Source of the DNA: Macrotrachela quadricornifera
Taxonomy: Eukaryota > Rotifera > Eurotatoria > Philodinida > Philodinidae
NCBI GenBank assembly: GCA_022393335.1
Contig: JAJEKB010021080.1
Coordinates: forward strand, 114,268 to 178,267
Reading direction: 5' to 3'
Length of the DNA stretch: 64,000 bases
Both the position numbers and the translations under genes were made by a program. The notes beneath the pieces are model-generated. The model was not told the DNA's origin and searched no databases. It was given only the letters and a program-made list of their open reading frames with translations. Each line of letters opens with the position of its first letter. Within the stretch, counting starts at the first letter, position 1. Positions 36,653-46,064 of the stretch are shown here, piece by piece.

Positions 36653-39390
36653 CCCTCCGTTAGTGTCCTCATTTTATAACTTCAACAGTGTCCTGAGGTC
36701 CATGTGGACCCATCCCATAAAATTACAAAAAATGATGGTTTTTCTTTACTTAAGTTACATGTTTATATACTATACATTTCCAAATACTCTTCTCCCTGGA
36801 GACTTGTTTACTGCTTCTTCTAGAGGCAATATAAAACTGCACGATGCGAAGAAAAGAATTGACTCATACTAGTTTCATAACAGAATAGAAATGCAAGTAA
36901 AAAAACATACATTCAATACATTCAGTCTGTGATACGAATACCCTATGTTAGCACATACAGTTGTTTATGAATAAGAAAAAGAGATATTAGTTGTTATGAT
37001 GTTTATTTTTATCTTCTTCTTTTGTATATGATCAACAAAGTTTAAAACAGAAATGTCTCTATTATGTGGATCAAGTTGTTATTATTTAATAGTTTTCAGG
37101 AAATTATTAGTTCTTCTTTTCACATTTTCGACAAGTTACTATTGTCCTACTGGTGGAATGCGAGAGACAAACATTTTCTCCGCAATTATCACAGATTTGA
37201 CGAACTTTTCGCCCAGGTTTTGCAGGACACAAGTAACATCTTCGTTTTATTCGATTTGTGTGAGTATTCACGTTGAGATCTTTTACGATTCCTGAAGAAA
37301 CTTGATATCCAAGAGATAGAAGTGCTAATTTGACTTTCGGCATCAGTCGAGATTCTTGACTTCGACGTTGATTTTGTGGAGCAGTCAAAGCTGTACTCAA
37401 TTGTGATAAAAATATACGACGAGTATTAGTTTTCCTTCGATTCCATTCTGGATATTGAGATAACCACAATGTCATACTGTTGATTCCAGCTATGTCAATC
37501 ATATTATAGAAGACCATTAGCGGCCATCGTCGAGTAATTCTTCGAACAGTGTACGTTCCAACACATTGATCAATAACGTCTACACCGTATTTCGATTGAT
37601 TGTAATCATGAATAAGACATGGTAATTCTTTTTCATCATCGAGAGTTTCAGCACATTTATGAAGTGAAGACAAGAGTATTATTGGTTTTTTATTTTCTTT
37701 TGCTTGATATGAAACAATCATGTGTGAGTTGGAAAAATAAAACCACGAAGAATATAGCTTGTTGCGACAAACTTTAACTTGATTCGGCAAAAAACTACGT
37801 CGAGAATCAACTACACCAACAGAAGTCATCTTCCAGTCCAATAAAGCTTCGGATAATTTGATATCCGTAAAATAACGATCAAATGTAATGGTACGGCCTT
37901 GTTTCACATCATTCGATAATTGATCAACTAAATGAAGACCAACATTATTCGCTAGATTTTTTTGGATTATATTATCTTTTTTTCCAGTATATAAATCAAT
38001 TGATAATACATATCGACTATCAACATCACATAATAGCCAAAACTTTAACCCATATTTGGCCGGTTTATTTGGCATATATTGCACGAAACAACAACGACCT
38101 CGAAAAGCAACGAGCTGTTCACCAACTGTTAAATTTTCACCTGGTATAAAATGTCGAGGAAGTTGTTTGGTAAACAATTCAAAAATATATCTGATGGATG
38201 ACAAGCGACCGGTTTTATCACGATTTTGTCTATTATCAGATCGAATAAATTGAAGAAAATGCCTAAAACGTTGAAGAGACATTGTAGCTCGATACAACGG
38301 ACAGCTCTGACTAATATCCCATAAATCATCGAGAGATTCATGATTATTCCTATGTAAACCAGCTCGAATTATTAAACCAATGAATGGTTCTAATTCAACA
38401 CGGTCAATTGGTTTCCATTTACTTGACTTGCTTTTTATTGTATTATAATCGGTTTTTGATCTTTTATTTTGATCATAATACTGTTCTGCATAATGATTTG
38501 TTTGAATAACAATTTCGTCTAGGATTTCATTTGTTATGAAAAGTTTAAATACATCCAAAATTGTTTGAACCTTGGTAATTGGACCTGGTTTTTTTTTTTT
38601 GATAATATCGGCGGCGGGTATTCGACCTTGTACCGGGTTAGCGTGAATTGACCATATAATACCAGCTTTTTCTAATGTTTCTGGTTGACCACCTCTGCAA
38701 ACAGCACATTGATCATCATCATCTGAACTTGATAGATTAGATTCTTCTGATACATGTTCATTTGCGGATGTATCATCTGATTCAACAAGTACAAAATCAG
38801 GATCATTATCTGAATCAGAATCTTCATCAACATCCTCATCTTCAGTTGTATTGGATAGTAAGAGATCTCTGATTCGTTTCAAATTTGATCTGTATGTATC
38901 ATTCATACTATAAAAAGAGAGAAATGTATAAATGTAAATGTATAGATTTATTGTGTTTCTTAGAGATTCCAAGAGGTTTACCTGATTTACACGAACACCG
39001 AAAACAAATTAACACAGAGTTCTAGTTTTTATCAAAGAATATTAAAAGTTTAATAATCTACAAAGAAAATATAAGTCACGATTATGAGAGATGAACGTGC
39101 AAACGAATCAAACGTATTTAATATGAAAAGAAATCGATACGCAACAGATGGCAGTAATAAAAAGTGAAAAATCATACCTAAACTATCTTTGCTGTCCTGG
39201 GGTCCACTTGGACCCATATCAGTATTTTTTATCTCTTAGGTCTATCCATAATCTTTTATCAGGATATTGTACATCTATTAAAGCCTAGAGATTACATAAT
39301 ACAAATGACTCGAAACGGTAAATAGTTATACAGTGTGAGACGAAAAACTGTGCAGTGGGTCCAAGTGGACCCCACGACACTAACCGAGGG
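36653..39390. mobile_element. piggyBac transposon, ends intact
   Basis: Bounded by TTAA at 36649-36652 and 39391-39394. Terminal inverted repeats are CCCTCCGTTAGTGTC (left) and, inverted, CCCTCGGTTAGTGTC (right), 14 of 15 identical. Subterminal near-palindromes GGTCCATGTGGACC (36697-36710), GGTCCACTTGGACC (39201-39214) and GGTCCAAGTGGACC (39358-39371) are likely transposase-binding sites. Length is 2738 bp. Confidence 0.93.
37107..38906 (-). CDS. piggyBac transposase, first catalytic Asp changed to Gly
   Basis: 599 residues from the ATG at 38906. A 5' intron with CAG|GTAAAC donor (about 38984) and TTTTTATAG acceptor directly before the start is likely. Acidic N-terminus, then the piggyBac DDE core. 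In the NLT(V/I)DEQL motif the expected Asp is Gly: the codon at 38123-38121 is GGT (residue 262), one base from GAT. The second and third catalytic positions are kept: Asp343 in FDRYFTD and Asp443 in YGVDVIDQ. Also kept are FRGRC and MPNKPAKYG. The C-terminal cysteine-rich domain (CYLCPAKPG..., CDNCGENVC, HS, CRKCEKKN) is complete. The frame is otherwise open. The enzyme should not cut DNA if the Gly is real, yet it keeps its DNA-binding parts. It sits inside a Mutator-like element. Confidence 0.92.
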   Translation of the reverse strand: MNDTYRSNLKRIRDLLLSNTTEDEDVDEDSDSDNDPDFVLVESDDTSANEHVSEESNLSSSDDDDQCAVCRGGQPETLEKAGIIWSIHANPVQGRIPAADIIKKKKPGPITKVQTILDVFKLFITNEILDEIVIQTNHYAEQYYDQNKRSKTDYNTIKSKSSKWKPIDRVELEPFIGLIIRAGLHRNNHESLDDLWDISQSCPLYRATMSLQRFRHFLQFIRSDNRQNRDKTGRLSSIRYIFELFTKQLPRHFIPGENLTVGEQLVAFRGRCCFVQYMPNKPAKYGLKFWLLCDVDSRYVLSIDLYTGKKDNIIQKNLANNVGLHLVDQLSNDVKQGRTITFDRYFTDIKLSEALLDWKMTSVGVVDSRRSFLPNQVKVCRNKLYSSWFYFSNSHMIVSYQAKENKKPIILLSSLHKCAETLDDEKELPCLIHDYNQSKYGVDVIDQCVGTYTVRRITRRWPLMVFYNMIDIAGINSMTLWLSQYPEWNRRKTNTRRIFLSQLSTALTAPQNQRRSQESRLMPKVKLALLSLGYQVSSGIVKDLNVNTHTNRIKRRCYLCPAKPGRKVRQICDNCGENVCLSHSTSRTIVTCRKCEKKN

Positions 39391-40080
39391 TTAAGCAAGG
39401 AAAAAACCAAATGAAAACACTGAGGGAAAATTCCTGAGGGAACGAAAGAAATATGTATATAGTTAACATATATGTGTAGGACAGAAAGAGAACGAACGAA
39501 TATATAGGGAAAATACCTTGATCATTTTCTTATCACTTACTTTGGTATTAATCGGTGCAAATAAAATTAGTCGATATGCACATAATCATCTGTTCTCATA
39601 ATTGTCTTACACACAATGTTCTTACACACAATCGACGTAGACCCAATTTTTTGTCCTTACTGTAAGAGACATATGTGCAAACAGATGTTTGTAGTATATT
39701 ATTACTGTACGAATTACTAAGAAGATAATAAATGATAAACTAATGAAGTTTATATCCTGTAAGAACCTAGGAACGCTGTAGGATAAAGCTCTTTCGGAGC
39801 TGAATGATAATACAACACTGATAGACTTCTCATCGAGTACTAATGAGATGGAACTGGGTACATATAGAGTACAAGCGTATTAGAATAAACTACGGGTGGA
39901 ATAGAGTAGATCAGCCGACGAAAAAAAGCAGTTACTGAAAAGTCTGAAAATCAACTATAGACACTTCTAATTGCCTGCAATCAACTCTTCTCAGTTCTAA
40001 GCAACAGCCGGCTCTTTTCCGCTGCATTTCCCTGTTTAATGGATCAACAGCAGACATTGGACGCAAGTACTTCTAAGTTC

Positions 40081-40168
40081 TTTCTTATTTTAGTCCTATT
40101 ATTTTTTCATTTCGTGATGGTTATATATCCATCACGAAATGAAAAAATAATAGGACTAAAATAAGAAA
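40081..40168. repeat. Perfect 40-bp hairpin
   Basis: 40081-40120 and 40129-40168 are exact inverted copies with an 8-base loop TTATATAT. The arm contains TAGTCCTATTATTTTTTCAT. It stands ~260 bp left of the mariner and is not part of its TIRs. Confidence 0.9.
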
Positions 40169-40427
40169 AAACTAAGAAATAGTTGCCTTCAATGTCTGAT
40201 TGATATATAAAAAAGATTTCAAAAACCAATTTGAGAAGACGTATAAGGTCGAAAAAATTCACTATATGATCCTTCTGGTATTCCATAGGTGCCTCACGGA
40301 GAGGTGATATTTTCGAGTACGTTATGCGCTCATATGAGCTATCGTATGAAATGTTGAAAGCAGAATTCTAATAGAAAGAAAAAGTTTTTCTTTGATTGAT
40401 ATTATCGGTTGATTAATGAAAAAAATA

Positions 40428-41670
40428 TTGGCTTGTTAAGAAATTTTTGTCGTTTTTTTCGTATTTTCCCAGAACAGTTCAAAAAGTTCTGGAAATTCCC
40501 ATATTAAGGGTATATAAAGGCGGTGTAAATATCTCTCGAACCACAATAAAACTATGGATAAACACGCTGATAGCGAACTAGAATTGCATATATCTCGTAG
40601 AGAGCTTCGACTTCTTTTGCTTCACGAATTTCGTCTGGGTCACAAAACAGGAGAAGCAACAAGTAACATATGCCATACGATGGGAACGAATGCACTCTCC
40701 ATTCGTACAACGCAACGTTGGTTCAATCAGTTCAACAACGGTAACTTTGAACTCGATGATTTACCTCATACTGGAAGACCACTCGAGGTGGATATCGATC
40801 GCTTAAAGGAACTTATCGAAAATGATCCTAGATTAACTACACGTTGTTTAGCAGAGCACCTTGGGTGCTCTCATGTTACAGTGGCAACACATCTGCACGA
40901 ATTAGGCAAAACGTGCAAATATGGAGTTTGGATACCACATGATTTGTCACCGCATCAGCTCCAACACAGAGTTGATGCTTGTATGGAATTAATGACATCT
41001 CACGGCAACTACCAATGGCTTAATAATCTTATTACTGGCGATGAAAATTGGGTGTTATATGTTAACCATACACGTAAGCGGAAGTGGCTGGCAGCTGGAC
41101 AAAAAGGTGTAGCAACACCCAAACATGACTCTAACCAAAAGAAGATTATGCTGAGCGTTTGGTGGGGAGTAAGAGGAATTATTCACTGGGAACTTCTTCC
41201 ACCTAATCGCACTATCACTGCTGACTTCTATTGCCAGCAATTAGACCGAGTTGCAGCCAAACTTCAGGGAAAACAGGATAAAATTTATTTTTTGCATGAC
41301 AATGCCAGACCTCATGTTGCAAAATTAACTCGTGAAAAATTACTGGAGCTTGGATGGATTACGGTTCCACATCCACCTTATTCTCCAGACTTGGCTCCTA
41401 CAGACTACCACTTGTTCCGTTCTCTTTCTAACTATCTGAAGGAGAAAAAGTTCGACGACGAATACGATCTAGAAATGGGACTTCTCGACTTCTTTGACCA
41501 AAAGTCGCAGGACTTTTACGAAAGTGGGATCCTTTCTCTACCAGAGCGTTGGCGACAAGTCATAGATAGTGATGGAGCATATATCGTTAAAAGCTAGTTG
41601 TATTCTTTGTATTGAAAAAATAAAAATAAATTTAGCAAAAAAAAACGACAAAAATTTCTTAACAAGCCAA
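40428..41670 (+). mobile_element. mariner transposon, apparently intact
   Basis: TA at 40426-40427 and 41671-41672. Terminal inverted repeats begin TTGGCTTGTTAAGAAATTTT and are identical for about 32 bases at both ends. Length is 1243 bp with one uninterrupted transposase frame. A second copy with the same ends lies at 55146-55621. Confidence 0.95.
40554..41597 (+). CDS. mariner transposase (DD34D), intact
   Basis: 347 residues, normal length for mariner, with no stop or frameshift. N-terminal helix-turn-helix region with TTQRWFNQF and HTGRP linker; the mariner signature appears as VWIPHDLS near residue 125. Catalytic residues are Asp163 (ITGDENW), Asp249 (FLHDNARPH) and Asp284 (PYSPDLAPTDYHLF), with 34 residues between the last two, which is the mariner DD34D spacing. 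The start ATG follows a TATATAAAGG sequence at 40511. Intact reading frame, matched TIRs and clean TA duplication suggest recent activity. It lies 1.2 kb from the VWA-papain gene and directly beside a CGTCGTTATTAGGG-rich element. Confidence 0.95.
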   Translation: MDKHADSELELHISRRELRLLLLHEFRLGHKTGEATSNICHTMGTNALSIRTTQRWFNQFNNGNFELDDLPHTGRPLEVDIDRLKELIENDPRLTTRCLAEHLGCSHVTVATHLHELGKTCKYGVWIPHDLSPHQLQHRVDACMELMTSHGNYQWLNNLITGDENWVLYVNHTRKRKWLAAGQKGVATPKHDSNQKKIMLSVWWGVRGIIHWELLPPNRTITADFYCQQLDRVAAKLQGKQDKIYFLHDNARPHVAKLTREKLLELGWITVPHPPYSPDLAPTDYHLFRSLSNYLKEKKFDDEYDLEMGLLDFFDQKSQDFYESGILSLPERWRQVIDSDGAYIVKS

Positions 41671-41699
41671 TATGATGACCAAACATCATCTAGAATGAT

Positions 41700-42640
41700 G
41701 TGGAAAAAAAGTCTCCTTAACAGCGACGGTCAGCTAAATTTTTTCCCTAATAACGACACCCAAGCCATTTTTCATCCCTAACAACAACGCTCAATAGGCT
41801 CAATGTTGATGATGGTTTTCAGCTAGTTTGCGTCAAAAAAAGACGAAGAATCGTTTTTTTCTGTCGAATCATATTGATAAGCTATTTTTCGCCTCTAATA
41901 ACGACGACATCGAATTATTCATCTATGCTAAGGCTTTAAAAATGTTTCCAGAGCAGTAATTGCAATGTATGGAAGGGCTATAAATATTTCTCGACAAATG
42001 TGTGCCTCTGACACTCATATCTAGTCAGAGAAATCATCGCTAGTAAATGTATGAGACAGCTAATTATTGTAACTAAAACATAAAAAAATTCAATGTCGTC
42101 GTTATTAGGGGCGAAAAATGGCTTGGGTGTCGTTATTAGGGAAAAAATTTAGCTGACCGTCGCTATTAGGGAGAGTTTTCTTTTCACATCATTCTAGATG
42201 ATGTTTGGTCATCGTAGAAATTTCTTATTTTATTATTAATTCACCATGAACCGCTAGATATAGATAGTATTCGAGACCATCTTTAAACTCGTCAGCAGAA
42301 CCTAGGGTCGTTTTCTTGATAGAAACCCCGAAAAACGCTTTTTCTAAAAAGTATTCTTTTTCAGCATAAATTTTGCTAAAACGTCGTTATTAGGGAGAAA
42401 GATTAGCTGGCCGTCGTTATTAGGGAAGTGATACCTAATAATGACAGTGAGACTTCCTTACTTCATACCGGTGATATCTCTATGAAAACATGAAAGAAAA
42501 TGAACAAAAAGCACACCATTAGAAAGAACGTCATCGAAAGATTCCCCAAATATAAAGTTATTAGAAATCAGTGTTGAATTAGATGAACACGAGACAAAAC
42601 AAGATGATGTACTTATTTTGCGTCGTTATTAGGGAAACTG
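41700..42640. mobile_element. Element with multiple CGTCGTTATTAGGG motifs and inverted arms
   Basis: At least nine copies of a motif close to CGTCGTTATTAGGGA occur in both orientations (near 41712, 41743, 41775, 41892, 42093, 42127, 42155, 42382, 42411, 42622). Large inverted arms: GATGACCAAACATCATCTAG near 41674 and its inverse near 42195; CTAATAACGACACCCAAGCC near 41747 and its inverse near 42117. Outer copies GTCTCCTTAACAGCGACG and (inverted) GTTTCCCTAATAACGACG look like terminal repeats. No ORF; a non-autonomous DNA transposon is likely. Confidence 0.6.
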
Positions 42641-42854
42641 TTTGTACTCCGACAAGCATTTATCGAATAAATCTAGAATAGACCACGATTACTGACTATG
42701 TAAAAAAGAAAAGACAATATAACTGATAAGAAGGATATTGTCTTTAGGAAAAAAAGTAATGGCCTTCTTTTCGCACCTATTCTCGTCTTCATTAAAAAAA
42801 TATTACTATCCAGTCATCGGATCACAAATAAAAAGAAATCAATGTTTGAAAGTT

Positions 42855-45053
42855 TTAACAAGCGTACGCAGTGACGTCGAGCCCCATTGGAGTTGGTTTA
42901 AAATGATGATGGCATTTCGGACATTCTGCATCCGAAAAATGTATAATGAATATATTCACGGGCAAAGATTCATTGCATGCAGGACATTTATAAAGTAAAT
43001 TTTGAATACCAGGTGGTAGTTTTTTTATCAGATTTTGTCCCTCTTCAATACACTTATTTTTGAATGCCTGAATTTCACTTGTTGTTAACTCGTTTTCGTA
43101 CCAATACACGTCATAAAATTGCAGATTCAACACTGACTGATTACGAACTCGAAAAAACCCTTTATCTGCAAAGTTAGTGCCCCATGAATTAATGAATATT
43201 AATCTGTCTGGTTCACATTTAATTAGTACGACAGCATGCCCTCCTGGTTCGCCTTTCACATCAGTTTTCTCTAAGAATTCCCTTTCTAATACACCTGTCG
43301 CAGATGCTTTGTAAAAGCTAGAGAAAGCACCCCATTCATATCCATTCAAGTGAAATGTCGCGACAACTGGTCGTCGTCGAACGATTGCTCGTCGTGCTCC
43401 CAATTCGTCTACTTTCTTGTAATGTAATCGATATTTGGGAGCCCATTCTTCCAGAACCTTTTCAGTGTTGGCACCATTTTTACCGAATGCATCGATCAAT
43501 TGATTGGAAATAACTTCAAATGCAGGTACGCCACCCTCTCTACCTTTTATCCGACGCATAGCTAAGTGAAATACAGTGGCAACAGCATAAGCATAACAAG
43601 TGAGCTCTTTCCCCTGGTCTTGCGCTTTAAACTCTGAATTGGCAGCGTTAATATATATATCCAAGGAGACCCGACCAATCATGTTTAATAAAATACCATG
43701 GTTGTCAGACATATACTGAATGACGTTAGAAAATTCCTTAATCACATCAGGACGATCTGCTTGGATGAAAAGACGACTATGTCCAGCGGGGGACAGTTCC
43801 CAATGCTGTTTCGACAGAATCGACATTGCCGGATGCGTATTATCTACAGTAGAACTCAGTTCAAACATAGCATGCTGTGCGTCGGTCCATTGTGGTTCCG
43901 GCTCATAATATAAGCGTCGTGGATAAGATATATTTTGAGATGTCAGTAGACAGGTAAAAACAAGGATCTCCTTCTCACGAAGTTGTTTAGCGACCTGAAC
44001 AAGGTCTTTATCTGTTGCTTCACCGTCCGAAAGTAGAAATAGGATTTTACGAGAATGAGCACTTGAACGAAACAAATCAAGAGCTGATTCCAATGCCTCA
44101 TACATAGGAGTATTTCCATAAATGTATGGTTCAATAAAATCAACAAGATACGTTAGCTCCGCGGCTGACAACGATTCTCGTGTTGAAGATAAATCGGATG
44201 ATGCTGATGTGCCAGCAACTTCTTGTAGTAAATTAATAGTGGACTCTAAAGATTTGCTTATTGGTCTTGACATCTCTCTCAGTCGAGGTAGAGTACGTTC
44301 ACGAATTACATCTTTTGCATATTTCATGGCACGATCAGCTTGTTCTCTAGTAGCTTGTCTTTCAGTTTCATTCGAGTTCGAACAAATTCTATACTGTGCT
44401 CCTAAATCCTTGACTCTCAATCCGCCTGTCATTGTAGCTTCTTTCGCAACATCTAATGCGGCATCTAACCCAGCATATAATCCAGCACCTAATCGGAACA
44501 CCGATTTGACTCCCCATTTAATCACCTCTTCCTTTATTGATTTGCTCTCCGGTCTAAAAAACGATTCACACGCCGCTTTGGCTCGCAATCCAGCTTGATA
44601 TCCAGCATCTACCGGATGAGGCTTTTCCTTGCATATGCACGGCAGTTGTTCGACAAGCTTTTTTAACATTTCCATATCTTCAGAATAAAAATTGTAGAGA
44701 AAGAGTGCTTCGTTTTTTGTTAAATATTGTCTAACGTATTCGTCGGCACGTGAGGCGCCATTGTTTGCCAATAATTCAATCAATAATTCATGACCATCGT
44801 CGTTAGTTGGTTGATTTAAAGTTTTAACGTAATCCAGTAAAGCGAGTAGGTCGCATGTAGGTACATCGCGTAGACCAAATGCCAATGTGAATATTTCTTG
44901 ATTCTCGTCAGAATCAACTTCACGTTTGGCTATATTCATAATCGTACTGAATATAAATCCAGCGCGAGTAATTCGCTGATCTGTTGCTGCAACATTGAGC
45001 TGAAGGCTATTCTTCATTGAACCTGAAACATCTACGAGCACGCCCGTAAGCAT
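42855..45053 (-). CDS. VWA domain + papain-like protease + C-terminal zinc ribbon protein
   Basis: Single exon, 732 residues, ATG at 45053 preceded in frame by TAG. Residues 1-60 start a von Willebrand A domain: GVLVDVSGSM holds the MIDAS Asp8-Ser10-Ser12. The matching MIDAS Thr315 (YGNTPMYEAL) and Asp343 (ILFLLSDGEATD) come only after a ~250-residue, mostly helical insert, so the VWA fold is split. Residues ~475-655 form a papain-like (C1) domain: Gln480 and Cys486 (QGKELTCYAYA) have the canonical Q-x5-C spacing, then His606 (GEPGGHAVVLI) and Asn622 (FINSWG). The C-terminus has a four-cysteine ribbon, Cys690, 693, 711 and 714 (KCPACNE, ECPKCHHH). No signal peptide or TM segment is visible, so a cytosolic protease is inferred. 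VWA-MIDAS domains bind partners through a metal; the insert may fix specificity. Two CACTCTAAAA foldbacks lie just upstream. Function is unknown. Confidence 0.85.
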   Translation of the reverse strand: MLTGVLVDVSGSMKNSLQLNVAATDQRITRAGFIFSTIMNIAKREVDSDENQEIFTLAFGLRDVPTCDLLALLDYVKTLNQPTNDDGHELLIELLANNGASRADEYVRQYLTKNEALFLYNFYSEDMEMLKKLVEQLPCICKEKPHPVDAGYQAGLRAKAACESFFRPESKSIKEEVIKWGVKSVFRLGAGLYAGLDAALDVAKEATMTGGLRVKDLGAQYRICSNSNETERQATREQADRAMKYAKDVIRERTLPRLREMSRPISKSLESTINLLQEVAGTSASSDLSSTRESLSAAELTYLVDFIEPYIYGNTPMYEALESALDLFRSSAHSRKILFLLSDGEATDKDLVQVAKQLREKEILVFTCLLTSQNISYPRRLYYEPEPQWTDAQHAMFELSSTVDNTHPAMSILSKQHWELSPAGHSRLFIQADRPDVIKEFSNVIQYMSDNHGILLNMIGRVSLDIYINAANSEFKAQDQGKELTCYAYAVATVFHLAMRRIKGREGGVPAFEVISNQLIDAFGKNGANTEKVLEEWAPKYRLHYKKVDELGARRAIVRRRPVVATFHLNGYEWGAFSSFYKASATGVLEREFLEKTDVKGEPGGHAVVLIKCEPDRLIFINSWGTNFADKGFFRVRNQSVLNLQFYDVYWYENELTTSEIQAFKNKCIEEGQNLIKKLPPGIQNLLYKCPACNESLPVNIFIIHFSDAECPKCHHHFKPTPMGLDVTAYAC

Positions 45054-45178
45054 TTTGATCTAAAATATATCTGCTATAGAGTACATTTAATATATACATA
45101 AAAAGATCATTGAATAATCGAAAGAGCTAAAATCGTCGCTCTGTAATATATGTATGAGATAAAATAGTTTTTACCGCA

Positions 45179-45630
45179 CACTCTAAAAAAAGGGTGTTTT
45201 CCTAAACCCCCAGAACAGGTCTGTATATTTGAAACAGCATCCAGATGACTCGTACTGCCGGATAAACTACTTTGCAGTTCTACAGAACTTTCAAAGGTTC
45301 TTTACCTGGGCACACTCTCCAAACCTTCTCCTACAAAACCTTTTTTAAGTTCGGTAGCGCAAAAAAGCTTTCGTAACCAAATACAAAACCGTTATAGTTT
45401 TGTAGAAAGCCTATGTAAAATCGTTTAAGTTTAGTACGAAACCATTCAGATTCAATACAAAACTATAAAGGTTTTGTAGGAGAAGGTTTGGAGAGTGTGC
45501 CCAGGTAAAGAACTTTTGAAAGTTCTGTAGAACTGCAAAGTAGTTTATCCGGCAGTACGAGTCATTTGGATGCTTTCTCAAATCTACAGACCTGTTTTGA
45601 GAGTTTAGGAAAACACCATTTTTTAGAGTG
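45179..45630. mobile_element. Foldback, CACTCTAAAA family, TSD CA
   Basis: 452 bp, arms ~200 bp. Ends CACTCTAAAAAAAG and its inverse; flanked by CA at 45177-45178 and 45631-45632. The inner part AAAGGTTCTTTACCTGGGCA pairs with its inverse near 45500. Lies about 125 bp upstream of the VWA-papain start codon. Confidence 0.8.
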
Positions 45631-45646
45631 CAGGATAGTAGATATA

Positions 45647-46062
45647 CTCTCTAAAAAAAGGAGTTTTGCAGAACTCTCCTAGAAGGTTCTGCAGATTTCT
45701 AGAAGACTCCTATGTGTCCAAAGTCTTAAAAGAAGGATAAAAATATCGACAGAACCTTTTTCAGGTTCTACAGAGCAAAAAAAGGTTCCGTGAGAAAATA
45801 TCAAAACTTTAAAGGTTGTGTACAAAACTATCAGAGTTCAGCACGGAACTATTAAAGTTTCTCACGAAACGTTAATGGTTTTGTACAGAAGCCGTAGGGT
45901 TTCATATTTTTCCACAGAACCTTTTTTTGTCCTACAGAACCTAAAAAAGGGTCTATTGAATGTTTTATCCGTTTTTTTGATACTTAAAGCACATAAGGAG
46001 TCTTCTAGAAATCTACAGAACCTTCTCGGAGAGTTCTCCAAAAAAACTTTTTTTCTAGAGAG
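45647..46062. mobile_element. Foldback, CTCTCTAAAA variant, TSD TA
   Basis: 416 bp. Ends CTCTCTAAAAAAAGGAG and its inverse; flanked by TA at 45645-45646 and 46063-46064. Arms include TTCTAGAAGACTCCTATGTG and its inverse near 45989. Shares AGGTTCTGCAGA/GGTTTCGTA blocks with the 45179 and 49818 elements. Confidence 0.8.
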
Positions 46063-46064
46063 TA

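Larger units (their letters stand above)
35978..39643. mobile_element. Mutator-like element (FLYWCH type), split by a piggyBac
   Basis: A 9-bp duplication CAATTTTTT flanks it at 35969-35977 and 39644-39652, the size expected for Mutator-like elements. Ends share GTCGATTGTGTGTAAGA and a second ATTGTGTGTAAGACAATT-like block (about 35985-36060 and 39598-39640, inverted). It contains one FLYWCH reading frame and no readable MULE catalytic domain. Net length without the piggyBac is about 0.9 kb, so it is probably non-autonomous. Confidence 0.75.

Noticed and set aside
38907..38972. N-terminal extension of the piggyBac transposase
   Set aside because: Begins with TTG and lies in a likely 5' UTR intron (GTAAAC donor, TTTTTATAG acceptor).
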